This document shows positions 53,228 to 62,917 of a stretch of 64,000 nt of DNA, one piece after another. Numbering within the stretch: position 1 is the stretch's first letter; each line of letters begins with the position of its first letter. The translations under genes and the position numbers were made by a program. Below the pieces are notes generated by a model. It ran no database searches and was not told where the DNA came from. It was given only the letters and a program-made list of their open reading frames with translations. Source of the DNA: CAIVAT01 sp037133475 (GTDB taxonomy: Bacteria; Bacteroidota; Bacteroidia; Bacteroidales; FEN-979); the NCBI GenBank assembly GCA_037133475.1, contig JBAXOB010000001.1, positions 62,001-126,000 on the forward strand. The letters run 5' to 3'.

Positions 53228-54529
53228 TTAGAGTTTTATCCCCGCCAGCCGGCATAATTCCATCCTGGAAAGCAGCAGGTTATAGTCGTATTGCAGGCGG
53301 CTGAGCAGGGCATCCTGGTAGTTGGTGAGCGAAGTCAGCAGGTCGAGGTTGGTGATCACGCCATTTTTATAGCGGTCGGTGGCCAGGTCGAGGGCCAGCT
53401 GGGCCTGCCGGATGAGGGTATCGGAGCTGGCCAGTTTCTGCTGGTTTTTCCGGATATCATCCATCGCGTTCAGCACATCCTTGTTCAGGGTTACCTTTTG
53501 CGTTTCCAGTGCCAGGCGGGAGGCATCCAGGCCGATAATGGCCAGCTTTTTCTGCATCCCCGGCCGGGAGGCGGAAATGATCGGGATGGTCACCCCAACC
53601 CCGATGGAATAGTTAAAAGTTGCCTCATCAATGGCCGGCATAAAGCCGTTTTTATAGCCCAGCCCGGCCTGCAGGTTCATGGTTGGCAGCCTTGTGCGGT
53701 TGGCAGAAACAATATCCCAGCCGGCCGACTTTATCCTGTCGTCGGCGACCTTCAGGTCGGGATTGTTGCGGAAGGCCACGGCAAAAACCGAATCGGTGGC
53801 CAGGCTGAAGGCCGACTGGTTCACGATGGTATCGCCCAGGTAGGCTGTTCCATGGTTCCCTGTCAGCATGTTCAGCATGTTATACTGCTTGTTCACCTGT
53901 GTCGTCAGGTCGGTGTAGAAGTTTTCGGCATTGGTATATTTAACCTGCGTGGAGACCAGGTCATAGCTCAGTGCATCGCCGTTTTTCACCTTCACGCCGA
54001 TCTGCTTCAGCGTCGTCTGCAGCAGGTTTATCTGCTCCTGCTGAACATGCAGGCTCCTGTTGAGAAAAATAATGGAGTAATAGATCTGGGCGACCTGGTA
54101 TGACAACTGGTGTTTGAAGTTTTCCAGGTTATCTCTCGAAGTGACGAGATCGCTTTTTGCCTTGTTCACCGCGGCGGAGGTGCGCAGGTCGAGCAAAGGC
54201 TGTGCGATGCTGACAGAGGCGTTGTAATTATCGGCCGGCAGGAATTTGATCTCTTCCGACTTGCCCGGCGCGATTGGGAAATTGATGGAGGGGGTGGGGT
54301 ACTGCCGGCGATAAGAGACATCGCCGCCGGCAATGGGCAGATATCCTGCTTTTCCGAGGTCAACCCTGACTTCGCCCATCCTGACTGCGGCATTCATTTC
54401 ATCCACCCTCGGGTATTTCTGAAAGGATTGTTCAACCAGTTGTTTCAGGGCTGCAGGAGCCACAATGGTCTGTGCAGGAAGCAGGTAACAAACAATGGAA
54501 AATATGATTACAAAAAGGGTCGCTTTCAT
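53228..54529 (-). CDS. TolC-family outer-membrane efflux protein
   Basis: 433 residues. A signal peptide (LFVIIFSIVCYLLPAQT) is followed by two OEP repeats with long helices, such as LENFKHQLSYQVAQIYYSII and QKVTLNKDVLNAMDDIRKNQ. It forms the outer-membrane exit duct. It is the third gene of the efflux operon (MFP-MFS-TolC) and starts 57 bases after the MFS gene ends. Length is normal for the family. Confidence 0.92.
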   Translation of the reverse strand: MKATLFVIIFSIVCYLLPAQTIVAPAALKQLVEQSFQKYPRVDEMNAAVRMGEVRVDLGKAGYLPIAGGDVSYRRQYPTPSINFPIAPGKSEEIKFLPADNYNASVSIAQPLLDLRTSAAVNKAKSDLVTSRDNLENFKHQLSYQVAQIYYSIIFLNRSLHVQQEQINLLQTTLKQIGVKVKNGDALSYDLVSTQVKYTNAENFYTDLTTQVNKQYNMLNMLTGNHGTAYLGDTIVNQSAFSLATDSVFAVAFRNNPDLKVADDRIKSAGWDIVSANRTRLPTMNLQAGLGYKNGFMPAIDEATFNYSIGVGVTIPIISASRPGMQKKLAIIGLDASRLALETQKVTLNKDVLNAMDDIRKNQQKLASSDTLIRQAQLALDLATDRYKNGVITNLDLLTSLTNYQDALLSRLQYDYNLLLSRMELCRLAGIKL

Positions 54530-54586
54530 GCTGACGGCAAAATTATATGATTAGTATTAAGATTTTATTCATTGATGATTCCGGGA

Positions 54587-56146
54587 TCAGTGTGCCTCTC
54601 CCGCCATTTTAACCTCTTCGCTGATCCTCCTGCTTCGGGTGATGAAGATCAGCGGAAAGGCGATCAGGATAAAAAGGGTGGAATAGAGAAAGGCATCGAG
54701 ATAACTCAACATAAAGGTCTGCTTCATTACCGACAGTTCGATCAGCTGGTAAGCCTGCTGCCGCAGGTTTGCAGTAACCGGAAGTCTGGCCTGCAGTCCC
54801 TGGTAAATCTGGTTATACCTTTCGGTGAACTGCAACCCTCCGCTGTAAATGTTGCTGACCAGGTCCATCCTGTGAACGGCAACGCGATGGGCAATGTAGT
54901 TGTTGATAAGGGCGATGCCGAAGGATCCGCCGAGCTGGCGCATCATATTGTTCAGCGCGACTCCCTGCGGGATGTCCTTTGGTTTCAAACCCGCAACAGC
55001 CATGGCATTCAGGGGAACCATCAGGCATGCCAGGCCGGCGCCCCTGATCATCAGGGGGAGGGCAAAAAAGCCCGAGGATACATTCAGATCGGCCCGCGAC
55101 ATGAGGATGCCGAAGCCCATCAGGGTGATAAACCCTATGGTGACGAACACCTTGGGCTGGGTTCCTGCCTGGAGCATCTTCCCGATAAAGGGCATGAAGA
55201 CCAGCGATAAAATGGAGGCCGGGAGCAGGGTCAGCCCGGTTTCATAGGCGGTATAGCCCAGGACGCGCTGTAACATAAGCGGGAAGACAAATACCGAGGT
55301 AAAGAGGATAAACCCGACGATAAAGGTCAGCAGGGTGGTTAACGACAGGTTCCAGTCTTTTAATATCCGCAGGTTCACCACCGGCTGCTTCTGGCGCAGT
55401 TCCCACCAGATAAAGGTGACCAGCCCGACCACCGCCACAACTGTCAGCCAGATGATCAGTTTCGAATCGTACCAGTCCTCGGTTTCGCCGCGCTCGAGCA
55501 CATACTGCAGCGCGCCGATCCCCACCGTGAGCAGGAAGATCCCCGACCAGTCGATCCGGGGCTTCGCCGATATGTCAAACTCCCTCGGGATAAACCGGTA
55601 GGTCAGCAGGCTGGCCACGATGCCGAAGGGGACATTGATATAGAAGATCAGCGGCCATGAATAGCTGTCGATGATCAGTCCGCCGAGGGTAGGGCCGATG
55701 GTGGGGCCCATCACGATACCCATGCCAAACAGCGCGGCTGCAAGTCCCCTTTGTTTGCCGGGGAATGTCTCAAACAGGATTGACTGGGAGGTGGAGAGCA
55801 GGCCTCCTCCGCCCAGCCCCTGTACGAACCGCCAGAGCACGATCTGCCACAGCGAGGTTGACATGCCGCAGAAAACCGAGGCAACGGTAAAGATGATGAT
55901 GGAGGCCATGTAATAACGCCGGCGTCCAAAATAGGCTGCCAGGAAACCCGTCATGGGAATGATGATCACATTGGCAATGGCATAGGAGGTGATCACCCAG
56001 GCGATGTCCTCGATGGAGGCGCCCAGGTTTCCGGCCATCTGGCTCAGGGCCACATTGACGATGGAGGTGTCGATCAGCTCCATGATGGCGGCCGAAATGG
56101 TCGTCAGGGCGATGATGACCTTCGCGATTCTCGTTAGGGGTATCAT
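54587..56146 (-). CDS. MFS drug exporter, DHA2 (EmrB/QacA) family
   Basis: 519 residues with about 14 transmembrane segments. Motif A (GFLAAYFGRRRYYMAS) and motif C-like GMGIVMGPTIGPTLGG are typical of DHA2 antiporters. MELIDTSIVNVALSQMAGNL in the first helix is a strong EmrB signature. It starts 8 bases after the adaptor gene, so the pair forms an EmrAB-like inner-membrane unit. Substrates may be drugs, bile salts or hydrophobic acids. Confidence 0.94.
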   Translation of the reverse strand: MIPLTRIAKVIIALTTISAAIMELIDTSIVNVALSQMAGNLGASIEDIAWVITSYAIANVIIIPMTGFLAAYFGRRRYYMASIIIFTVASVFCGMSTSLWQIVLWRFVQGLGGGGLLSTSQSILFETFPGKQRGLAAALFGMGIVMGPTIGPTLGGLIIDSYSWPLIFYINVPFGIVASLLTYRFIPREFDISAKPRIDWSGIFLLTVGIGALQYVLERGETEDWYDSKLIIWLTVVAVVGLVTFIWWELRQKQPVVNLRILKDWNLSLTTLLTFIVGFILFTSVFVFPLMLQRVLGYTAYETGLTLLPASILSLVFMPFIGKMLQAGTQPKVFVTIGFITLMGFGILMSRADLNVSSGFFALPLMIRGAGLACLMVPLNAMAVAGLKPKDIPQGVALNNMMRQLGGSFGIALINNYIAHRVAVHRMDLVSNIYSGGLQFTERYNQIYQGLQARLPVTANLRQQAYQLIELSVMKQTFMLSYLDAFLYSTLFILIAFPLIFITRSRRISEEVKMAGEAH

Positions 56147-56154
56147 AGCGGGGA

Positions 56155-57204
56155 TCAGATAGGAACTGAAACAACGACACTGATCCCGGCCCTGAGAATG
56201 TCCTTATATTTTTCGGCATCGATGATCTCGATCCGCACCGGGACCCGCTGGGTCACCTTGATAAAGTTGCCCGTGGCGTTGTCGGGGGGCAGCAGTGAAA
56301 ACCTCGCCCCGGTGGCTTCCGACACGGAGACCACCTTTCCCTGAACCTCCCTGTTGGAGAAACCGTCAATCCTGATATTGACCAGCTGGCCTACATGGAT
56401 GTTTTTCAGCTGGTTTTCCTTGAAGTTGGCGACCACCCATTGACTCTGCCGGTTGACGATGGTGAACAGGGGCGCCCCCGACTGGATGAACTGTCCCTCA
56501 TCCACGTTGCGTTTACCCAGTTTTCCTTCGGCGATGGCATAGATCCTGCAGTAGGAGAGTTTCAGTTTTTGCTGGTCTATGCGGGCCTTTTTAATGTCGG
56601 CCTGCGATTGGGCCTTACCAACCAGCGACCGCATGACCTCCAGGCGGGTTTCAGCAACCTTTACATCCATCTGGCTGGTTTCAAGCTGTTTGGAAGTGAC
56701 ATCGGCGTTCGACTGGCTGTCGTCGAGCTGGCGTTGTGTTATGGCATTGCCTTCAAACAGCCGTTTGTCGCGGTTCAGGTCGCTGGTGGCCTTGGTCTGG
56801 CGCAGCCTGATCACCTCCAGGTTCCCCTTCGAATAGGTCAGCGATGCCTCGGCGTTGGTCAGTGATGCCTTTGCGTTTTCAATGTCTGAAAGCGACTGGT
56901 TAAAATCGGCCTGTATCTCCTGCAACTGGAGCACCAGCTCCGACGAGTCGACGACCATCAGCAGCTGGCCCAGGGTTACATTGGAATAATCATCCACATA
57001 GATTTTATCCACATAACCCGAAACCCTTGAAAGGATCGGGACCAATCTCATTTCTACCTGGGCATTATCGGTTTCTTCATGGTGGAAGGCGTACCAGACC
57101 TCTTTGCCAAGGTAGATAACAGCTGCCAGTACAACGGTGAATATGATGATGCGGGGCAATATTTTTTTCCTGCTTTTTTGTTCATTTAAGGATTCCGTGT
57201 CCAT
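56155..57204 (-). CDS. EmrA/HlyD-family membrane fusion protein
   Basis: 349 residues. One N-terminal membrane helix (ILPRIIIFTVVLAAVIYLG) is followed by a barrel-sandwich lipoyl domain (SRVSGYVDKIYVDDYSNVTL), a long coiled-coil hairpin at about 95-220, and a second half (IYAIAEGKLGKRNVDEGQFI) with a beta-barrel domain. It links the MFS pump to TolC. It is the first gene of the operon and faces the marR gene across an 87-base gap that holds the promoter and operator. Confidence 0.93.
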   Translation of the reverse strand: MDTESLNEQKSRKKILPRIIIFTVVLAAVIYLGKEVWYAFHHEETDNAQVEMRLVPILSRVSGYVDKIYVDDYSNVTLGQLLMVVDSSELVLQLQEIQADFNQSLSDIENAKASLTNAEASLTYSKGNLEVIRLRQTKATSDLNRDKRLFEGNAITQRQLDDSQSNADVTSKQLETSQMDVKVAETRLEVMRSLVGKAQSQADIKKARIDQQKLKLSYCRIYAIAEGKLGKRNVDEGQFIQSGAPLFTIVNRQSQWVVANFKENQLKNIHVGQLVNIRIDGFSNREVQGKVVSVSEATGARFSLLPPDNATGNFIKVTQRVPVRIEIIDAEKYKDILRAGISVVVSVPI

Positions 57205-57227
57205 GTAAATACTTTTTTATATTTTTG

Positions 57228-57260
57228 CAAAAGTAAACCAAGTTGACGAAATATCGACAA
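57228..57260 (-). promoter_or_regulatory. Promoter of the efflux operon
   Basis: On the minus strand TTG (57260-57258), 22 bases, TACTTTTG (57235-57228), 24 bases before the ATG. On the opposite strand TATTTTTG at 57220-57227 could be the -7 box of marR. Confidence 0.55.
57243..57260. promoter_or_regulatory. Probable MarR operator
   Basis: The 18-base palindrome TTGnCGAnnnnTCGnCAA has 14 of 18 positions symmetric. It covers the -33 box of the efflux promoter. GTTGAC is repeated at 57242-57247 and 57265-57270. Its size and symmetry are typical of MarR-family sites. Confidence 0.55.
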
Positions 57261-57291
57261 TCTGGTTGACTATATTTTCAAATAAGTTACA

Positions 57292-57858
57292 ATGCTTTCA
57301 AAATCAGTCAGGAAAACAATTCTGGAAAATTGTCTCTCGAAGGAGGATAGTTTTGGGCGTCAGATCTATTTGTTATATCGTTACACGGTGCTTTGGGATG
57401 ACACCCTTTGGCCCAAAATCGGAACGCAGCCCCTTGGTCCGAGTCATATTCACCTGTTGTTTACCATTGGTCTCGATGGGGTTTCCAACAGTGAGATGGC
57501 CCGCAGGGCCATCGTTTCAAAACAGGCCATGAGCAAGCTGGTCAGGGAGATGCTGCATTATGAGCTGATCGTTATCGACCCAAACGAGCACGACAGCCGT
57601 TGCAACATTATCACCCTGACGGACAAAGGTGGCCGGGTGCTGTTGAAAATCTGGGAGGCAAACAAGACCCTCAGGGCTGAATTTGAAAAAAGGCTGGGGA
57701 AGGCGAAGGCAAAAAAGCTGCTTTCGCTGATGGCTGAGCTTGTTGAATCGCTGGATACAAGCAGGTCCGCATCGACGGTCATTCCGGAAGGCAGCCTTCC
57801 CGTGGGAAGAACGGGAACGGTTATTTCCCGTTTGTCTCCCCCATCATCCGGGCATTAA
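57292..57858 (+). CDS. MarR-family transcriptional regulator
   Basis: 188 residues. The winged-helix core is visible as LGPSHIHLLFTIGLDGVSNS, then MARRAIVSKQAMSKLVREML (recognition helix) and DPNEHDSRCNIITLTDKGGR (wing). Divergent from the efflux operon, it most likely represses it and responds to a pump substrate. The last about 20 residues are low-complexity and overlap the 3' end of the convergent radical SAM gene by 38 bases. Confidence 0.9.
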   Translation: MLSKSVRKTILENCLSKEDSFGRQIYLLYRYTVLWDDTLWPKIGTQPLGPSHIHLLFTIGLDGVSNSEMARRAIVSKQAMSKLVREMLHYELIVIDPNEHDSRCNIITLTDKGGRVLLKIWEANKTLRAEFEKRLGKAKAKKLLSLMAELVESLDTSRSASTVIPEGSLPVGRTGTVISRLSPPSSGH

Positions 57859-59440
57859 AGTCATCTTCACCGGTTTTTTCGATATCGGCAATCATCTTCC
57901 TTGTGACGGAAACGATATAGCTTTTCTGTTTGGTAAAATGGATGAACATGGCGGCAAGGTTCACAGCCGGTTCAATTCCCCCGGGATTTCTGAAGATGAC
58001 GGTGAAGAACATTTTCCAGTAAAGCCAGCCGGTCTCGCCTGAGAATCCTGCGGTTTTGCAAACCCTTAAAAACGAACGCATATATACCAGCCAGGTTTTA
58101 AAAGCCGGCTTGTGCTTGTAGGCAGTCCTGACATGAAGTCCGGTATAGATTACCCTTTGGTAATAGTTCGATGGCTTGAAGATGGCTTCAATCACCTCGA
58201 TATAGCCTTTCAGCATGTCGACCCTCGGGCGGAGGGTGAGAAAGTTCAGCCCGCTGGTCATCTGGTCGATATCGCCAGATGAGAGCGATTTGGAGGTCAG
58301 GTGAAACAGCCTCTTTTCGACCTCCAGCCGGCGGGTAAGCTGTGTGTTGGGCAGCGCATACAGCAGCCCGATCATGGCCATGCAGATGCCCGAATCCTGG
58401 ATGGAGGTGATCATCTGTTGGGCGATATGGGGGCGGTCGCTGTCAAAACCCATGATATATCCGCCATTGCTGACCATCCCGTAAGAGAGGATCTTGCGGA
58501 CCGCCTCCGTAATGGGCTTGTTGACGTTCTGATTTTTTTTGTTGAGCAGGAGGGTGTCGTTGTCGGGGGTTTCAATACCCAGGAAGACGTACCTGAAATC
58601 GGCATCCCTCATCAACTGCAGCAGTTCGTCGTCATCAGCAAGATTCACGGATGCTTCGGTGGTGAAGTAAAACGGGTAGTTGCGGGCTTTGGTCCACGCG
58701 ATCATATCGTGCAGCAGCTCTTTTACCTTTTTTTTATTCCCGATGAAGTTATCATCAACCATATCGATATGACCCCTGTAACCAAGGTCGTACAGCGACT
58801 GCATCTCCCTGATGACCTGTTCGTTGGTCTTAAACCTGGGCGTACGGCCGTAAAGTTCGATGACATCGCAAAACTCGCAGTTGAAGGGGCATCCGCGGAT
58901 AAACTGCAGTCCGATCATGATATAATCGTCGAAACGGATAAGGTCGTAACGGGGTACGACGGCCGTTTGCATGTCGGCCCTTTCCTCGGAGATGTACCTC
59001 CCGGAGGCGATACCCATCCTGAGGTCGTTGAGAAACAGGGGGATTGTGACCTCGCCCTCTCCCAATACCAGGAAATCGGCATTTTTATAAAGGTCGGGCT
59101 GAGAGGTAGGATCGGGGCCGCCGACAACGACCACGCAGTTCAACCGGTGTGCCCTTTCAATAAGGCCAAGCATGCTGTTTTGCTGGGGCAGCATGCCGCC
59201 TATGCAAACCAGGTCGGCGTTGAAAAGATCTTCATCCAGTAAGGGCTCCACATTCTCATCAACCAGCCTGAACTCCCAGTGCTGAGGCAACAGGGCGGCT
59301 ACGGTCAGCAGCCCGAGCGGGGCGGCAGGGTATTTTTTCCCGATGATTTTGCAAACATCCTGGTAGTTCCAGAAGCTATAGTCAGAAAACTTGGTCTGAA
59401 CAAGCAAACACTTCGTTTTGCCGTTGTATAAATCTTTCAT
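57821..59440 (-). CDS. B12-binding-domain radical SAM protein
   Basis: 539 residues. An N-terminal cobalamin-binding-type Rossmann domain (about 10-150, VVVVGGPDPTSQPDLYKNA, without the DxHxxG base-off motif) is followed by the radical SAM core. The core's 4Fe-4S cysteines are 184, 188 and 191 (RGCPFNCEFCDV). A DUF4070-like C-terminal region follows. Relatives act on tetrapyrroles, hopanoids, lipids or phosphonates. Nothing nearby fixes the substrate. It overlaps marR at the 3' end by 38 bases. Confidence 0.9.
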   Translation of the reverse strand: MKDLYNGKTKCLLVQTKFSDYSFWNYQDVCKIIGKKYPAAPLGLLTVAALLPQHWEFRLVDENVEPLLDEDLFNADLVCIGGMLPQQNSMLGLIERAHRLNCVVVVGGPDPTSQPDLYKNADFLVLGEGEVTIPLFLNDLRMGIASGRYISEERADMQTAVVPRYDLIRFDDYIMIGLQFIRGCPFNCEFCDVIELYGRTPRFKTNEQVIREMQSLYDLGYRGHIDMVDDNFIGNKKKVKELLHDMIAWTKARNYPFYFTTEASVNLADDDELLQLMRDADFRYVFLGIETPDNDTLLLNKKNQNVNKPITEAVRKILSYGMVSNGGYIMGFDSDRPHIAQQMITSIQDSGICMAMIGLLYALPNTQLTRRLEVEKRLFHLTSKSLSSGDIDQMTSGLNFLTLRPRVDMLKGYIEVIEAIFKPSNYYQRVIYTGLHVRTAYKHKPAFKTWLVYMRSFLRVCKTAGFSGETGWLYWKMFFTVIFRNPGGIEPAVNLAAMFIHFTKQKSYIVSVTRKMIADIEKTGEDDFNARMMGETNGK

Positions 59441-59470
59441 AATACATTTTTCCGTGCAGATTTTGCGCCT

Positions 59471-60190
59471 TTAGTTCTGCCCAAAGGCCTTTTTCAGCAA
59501 CTCGGTGGTGCGGGCGGCAGGGTTCTGGCGAATCTTCACCTCCTCCTTGGCGATCATGGTAAAAAGCCCTTTGATGGCCATGTCGGTGGTATAAGCTGCC
59601 AGATCAGGGTTTTGCTTTTTGACAAAGGGTATCTTGTTATAAATATTGATCAGCTCGCCCCAGTATTTCGTTGCATTGACCCTGTCGAGCGAGGTTTTGA
59701 TCACCGGGGTGAAACTGGTTTTAAGTTCAGGGGTTGTGGTATTGGAAAGGTACTCGGTTGCAGCGTTATCTTTGCCCCTGACGATTTTGACGGCATCGGC
59801 GACTGTCATTTTTTTCACCGCCCCGACAAAGATAGGTTCAGCGCTTTTGGCGGCATCTTCGGCCGCACGGTTGATCGACAGGACTGCCTCATCTACCTGT
59901 TTCCCCATCCCCATGGACCTCAGTTTCGTTTCGATTTCCCGGGCTGATTCAGGGAAAGGGATCTTGATCTCAGGGTTCCTGAAATAACCATCCGCCTTGG
60001 AAACAAGGGCAACACTTTCGCCGGTACCCTTTACCAGGGACTCCTTGATTGCATCAGCGGCATCCTTTTCGGTGAGCCCTGTTTTGCCCTGGCTGGCCAG
60101 TTTCATCGCCTGGTCGAGGTTCTGAGCATGCGAGTTAAGGGATAAAACGGCAGCGAAGAGGGTGACGATAAGCAGGTGTTTTATGATCAT
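59471..60190 (-). CDS. DUF4197 exported protein
   Basis: 239 residues. A signal peptide (LLIVTLFAAVLSLNSHAQ) is followed by an almost all-helical domain with the DUF4197 signatures EKDAADAIKESLVKGTGESV, DGYFRNPEIKIPFP and YWGELINIYNKIPF. The family is widespread in Bacteroidota and Proteobacteria, with unknown function. It lies 30 bases upstream of the radical SAM gene on the same strand; cotranscription is possible. Confidence 0.88.
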   Translation of the reverse strand: MIIKHLLIVTLFAAVLSLNSHAQNLDQAMKLASQGKTGLTEKDAADAIKESLVKGTGESVALVSKADGYFRNPEIKIPFPESAREIETKLRSMGMGKQVDEAVLSINRAAEDAAKSAEPIFVGAVKKMTVADAVKIVRGKDNAATEYLSNTTTPELKTSFTPVIKTSLDRVNATKYWGELINIYNKIPFVKKQNPDLAAYTTDMAIKGLFTMIAKEEVKIRQNPAARTTELLKKAFGQN

Positions 60191-60307
60191 TACATGGTTT
60201 TTTTAATAATTACACCGGGATATAACGGCAGGAATCGATCAATGGTATGTGATACGCGTCAGAATTGCGTTTCAAAAAACCTCAGGCAAATGTATAAATA
60301 TTGGAAT

Positions 60308-62887
60308 TCAGTAGCTTACAATTGGTTTATTTTCTTTGCTCATCAGCAGGTTCCGGAACCTGATTCTGAACGAGGTTCCCTTTTTTCTGTCAATCTCGAC
60401 ACTCCCTTCGAGTTGTTCCACGAGCAGGCCAACGATATATAAACCAAGCGATTTTTCAGAATCCAGCGTTGAGGAGGCAGGAAGTCCGACGCCATCATCC
60501 TCGACGACCAGCCGGCACATATCGCCTTCGGCCTTCTCCAGCAGGATGGTAATGATACCTTCGGCATTACCGGGGAAGGCATATTTAAACGCATTGGTAA
60601 GCAGCTCATTGACAATCAGACCAATGGGAAGTGCCGCCTCAATGCTGACATCAATAGCCTCAAGATTTGTTTCCAACTTCACGCGATGGCCACTGAAGGT
60701 AGTAAGAATCATGAAGGAGAGCGATTCTAAATAGGCTGCCAGCCGCATCCGGTCGAGGTTTTCCGAGCGGTAAAGGTGTTCGTGTATGAGTGCCATGGAC
60801 CGGATCCTGGTTTGAATATCGATGATCATCCGGGTGATCTCCACGTTGGTGGTGTTCCTGAGCTGAAAATTAAGCAGGCTGATAACGATGGCAAGATTAT
60901 TTTTAACGCGGTGATGGATCTCCCTGAGAAGCACCTCCTTCTGGTCGGCATTGCGGCGTTTGAGCTCCTCGTTCTCTTTTTCCTTTGACCGGTCGCGGAT
61001 TACAAGGATCACCTTGACAGTTTTATTGTCTTTCAGGATCGGAACAGCCGTAATCTCCACATGGAGCGTCTTCCCGTTCATGACAAAATCCTGTTCACCG
61101 ACTGAAACGAGCCCGGTGCTGAAAACCAGTTCGGTTTCGGCGATGGTTTGCTTGCTGATAAAGGGAAAGCACTCCATGATCTCCTGGCCAAGGCAGTCGT
61201 TAAGGAATCCATGACGGGCAAGTTCCGATTTCAGGGCAGCGTTGAACATCACGATCTTATGTTGCAAATCAACGACATAAATCCAGTCAGGCAACGAATC
61301 AAGGGTGTCGCGGTATTCGATTTCGGAGCGGCGCAGGGCCTCTTCGGTTTGCTTGCGACTGGTAATGTCGACAAAATCAACCGAAATGGCATCGGGGCCT
61401 GTTCTGAAGACATGGACACTGTAAAACCCCGAGAAGCGCTCATCGTCATATTCAATTTCAAAGGTTTGCGGTCCAAGTTCGTTTTTAGCCACCTTCCGAT
61501 ACATATCAGGCACCCCGGTCTGGCAAAGGCTTGGGAATGCTTCCGTGATGGTTTTACCCAGCAACCCCTTGTGGGAAATCCCGATGATCTGGTCTGAAGC
61601 AGGGTTGGCCCCGGTAAGGATGAGACGGCCGTCGGTCTCAAGATGATAAAAGTACATGGCCGTAGGAGAGGATTCGACGACACTCCTGAATTTTTCCTCC
61701 GATCGCCGGAGCGCCTCTTCCGCCCTTTTCCGTTCGGTAATTTCCCGCACAATGGCCCACATACCCTCCTCTTCTCCGGCGGTGTTCCTGATCAGGAAGG
61801 TCCGGATTTCAATCGGGAAAACGGTGCCATCTTTTTTCCGGTACTCCTTCTGGTACACCAGCGAGTGGCCTTTAACCATGATTTGTTCATCAACGATCCG
61901 TTGCTCGTAATCGTGCCACTTTTCCGGGGTCAGGTCACGGTAGGTCAGACGGGTAAGCTCTTCAGCCTGGTATCCTAACATCTGCCGGAATGCCTCATTG
62001 CTCTCGATTATAACACCGTTCATATCTGTCAACACATAACCATCCATCATGCTCATATGAAGGTTCCGGTATTTCCTTTCCGAATCGGAAATTGCCTTTT
62101 CGGCTGCCCTGCGTTCGGTGATATCCCTGAAGAATGACTGGTAGGTTCCATCGGGCATCGCCTTTGAAGTCATCTCCACCAGCATGTTCCTGCCATCTTT
62201 GCAATGGAGCACTCTTTCTGTTTTAATGGTTTGCCCCTCCAGCAGCAGGTCATATCGCAGCGGTTTTTCAACCAGGTTTTCGGGAAGAAAAAGTTCACGC
62301 ATGTTTTTATGTAACAACTCCTGCCGGGTATAGCCGGTCATTTCAACAGCCTTGTCATTGACCGTGATGAAGTTGCCATCGCGGTCGCCCTGGAAAAAAG
62401 CATCTACCGCCAGTTCGATGAGCATCCGGTATTTTTCCTCGCTTTTCGTCAGGGCATCCTCGGTGAATTTTTTTTCGGCAATGTCGATGATCGCAACCTT
62501 GCAGAGAAGTTCCCCCTGGCTGACAAAGGCTTCGGAACGAATGAATATGCCCTTGCCGGCTCCGGTCAGCGAGAATTCCCGGATGATCTTCCTCTCCGAG
62601 TCAAAGGCTTCCGCCAAAGCGCTGACGAATGACTGCTGGTCATCGTCATCAAGAAATGACTGGAATGACCTGCCTGTAACTTCCGGTTCATCAATTCTCA
62701 GGATACGGCAAAAGGACTGGTTGAAAAGGATGATTTTTCCGGCCGGATCGACCATGATATAGCCAAACGGAGCGTGATCAAAAAGATCCTTATATTGCTT
62801 CAGAAGATTGTTTTGCAGGGATCCGGAAGGCTCCCCGGGTTCACCTGGCAGGTGTGGCATTAAATTATTTTCCATGCAGTTGTTCAT
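60308..62887 (-). CDS. Sensor histidine kinase with five PAS domains (HisKA_2/HWE type)
   Basis: 859 residues from the ATG at 62887. A TTG at 62917 also has a Shine-Dalgarno-like AAGGAG before it, so the start is uncertain by 10 codons. No membrane segment is visible, so it is cytoplasmic. Five PAS/PAC units follow, starting LFDHAPFGYIMV, KYRMLIELAVDAF, KYRNLHMSMMDGY, KFRSVVESSPTAM and EYRDTLDSLPDWI. Then comes a HisKA_2 segment with the phosphoacceptor His in REIHHRVKNNLAIVISL and a HATPase domain (EDDGVGLP). No response regulator gene is adjacent. Confidence 0.92.
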   Translation of the reverse strand: MNNCMENNLMPHLPGEPGEPSGSLQNNLLKQYKDLFDHAPFGYIMVDPAGKIILFNQSFCRILRIDEPEVTGRSFQSFLDDDDQQSFVSALAEAFDSERKIIREFSLTGAGKGIFIRSEAFVSQGELLCKVAIIDIAEKKFTEDALTKSEEKYRMLIELAVDAFFQGDRDGNFITVNDKAVEMTGYTRQELLHKNMRELFLPENLVEKPLRYDLLLEGQTIKTERVLHCKDGRNMLVEMTSKAMPDGTYQSFFRDITERRAAEKAISDSERKYRNLHMSMMDGYVLTDMNGVIIESNEAFRQMLGYQAEELTRLTYRDLTPEKWHDYEQRIVDEQIMVKGHSLVYQKEYRKKDGTVFPIEIRTFLIRNTAGEEEGMWAIVREITERKRAEEALRRSEEKFRSVVESSPTAMYFYHLETDGRLILTGANPASDQIIGISHKGLLGKTITEAFPSLCQTGVPDMYRKVAKNELGPQTFEIEYDDERFSGFYSVHVFRTGPDAISVDFVDITSRKQTEEALRRSEIEYRDTLDSLPDWIYVVDLQHKIVMFNAALKSELARHGFLNDCLGQEIMECFPFISKQTIAETELVFSTGLVSVGEQDFVMNGKTLHVEITAVPILKDNKTVKVILVIRDRSKEKENEELKRRNADQKEVLLREIHHRVKNNLAIVISLLNFQLRNTTNVEITRMIIDIQTRIRSMALIHEHLYRSENLDRMRLAAYLESLSFMILTTFSGHRVKLETNLEAIDVSIEAALPIGLIVNELLTNAFKYAFPGNAEGIITILLEKAEGDMCRLVVEDDGVGLPASSTLDSEKSLGLYIVGLLVEQLEGSVEIDRKKGTSFRIRFRNLLMSKENKPIVSY

Positions 62888-62917
62888 GATTGTCTGAGCA
62901 TAAAATACCAGAGACAA

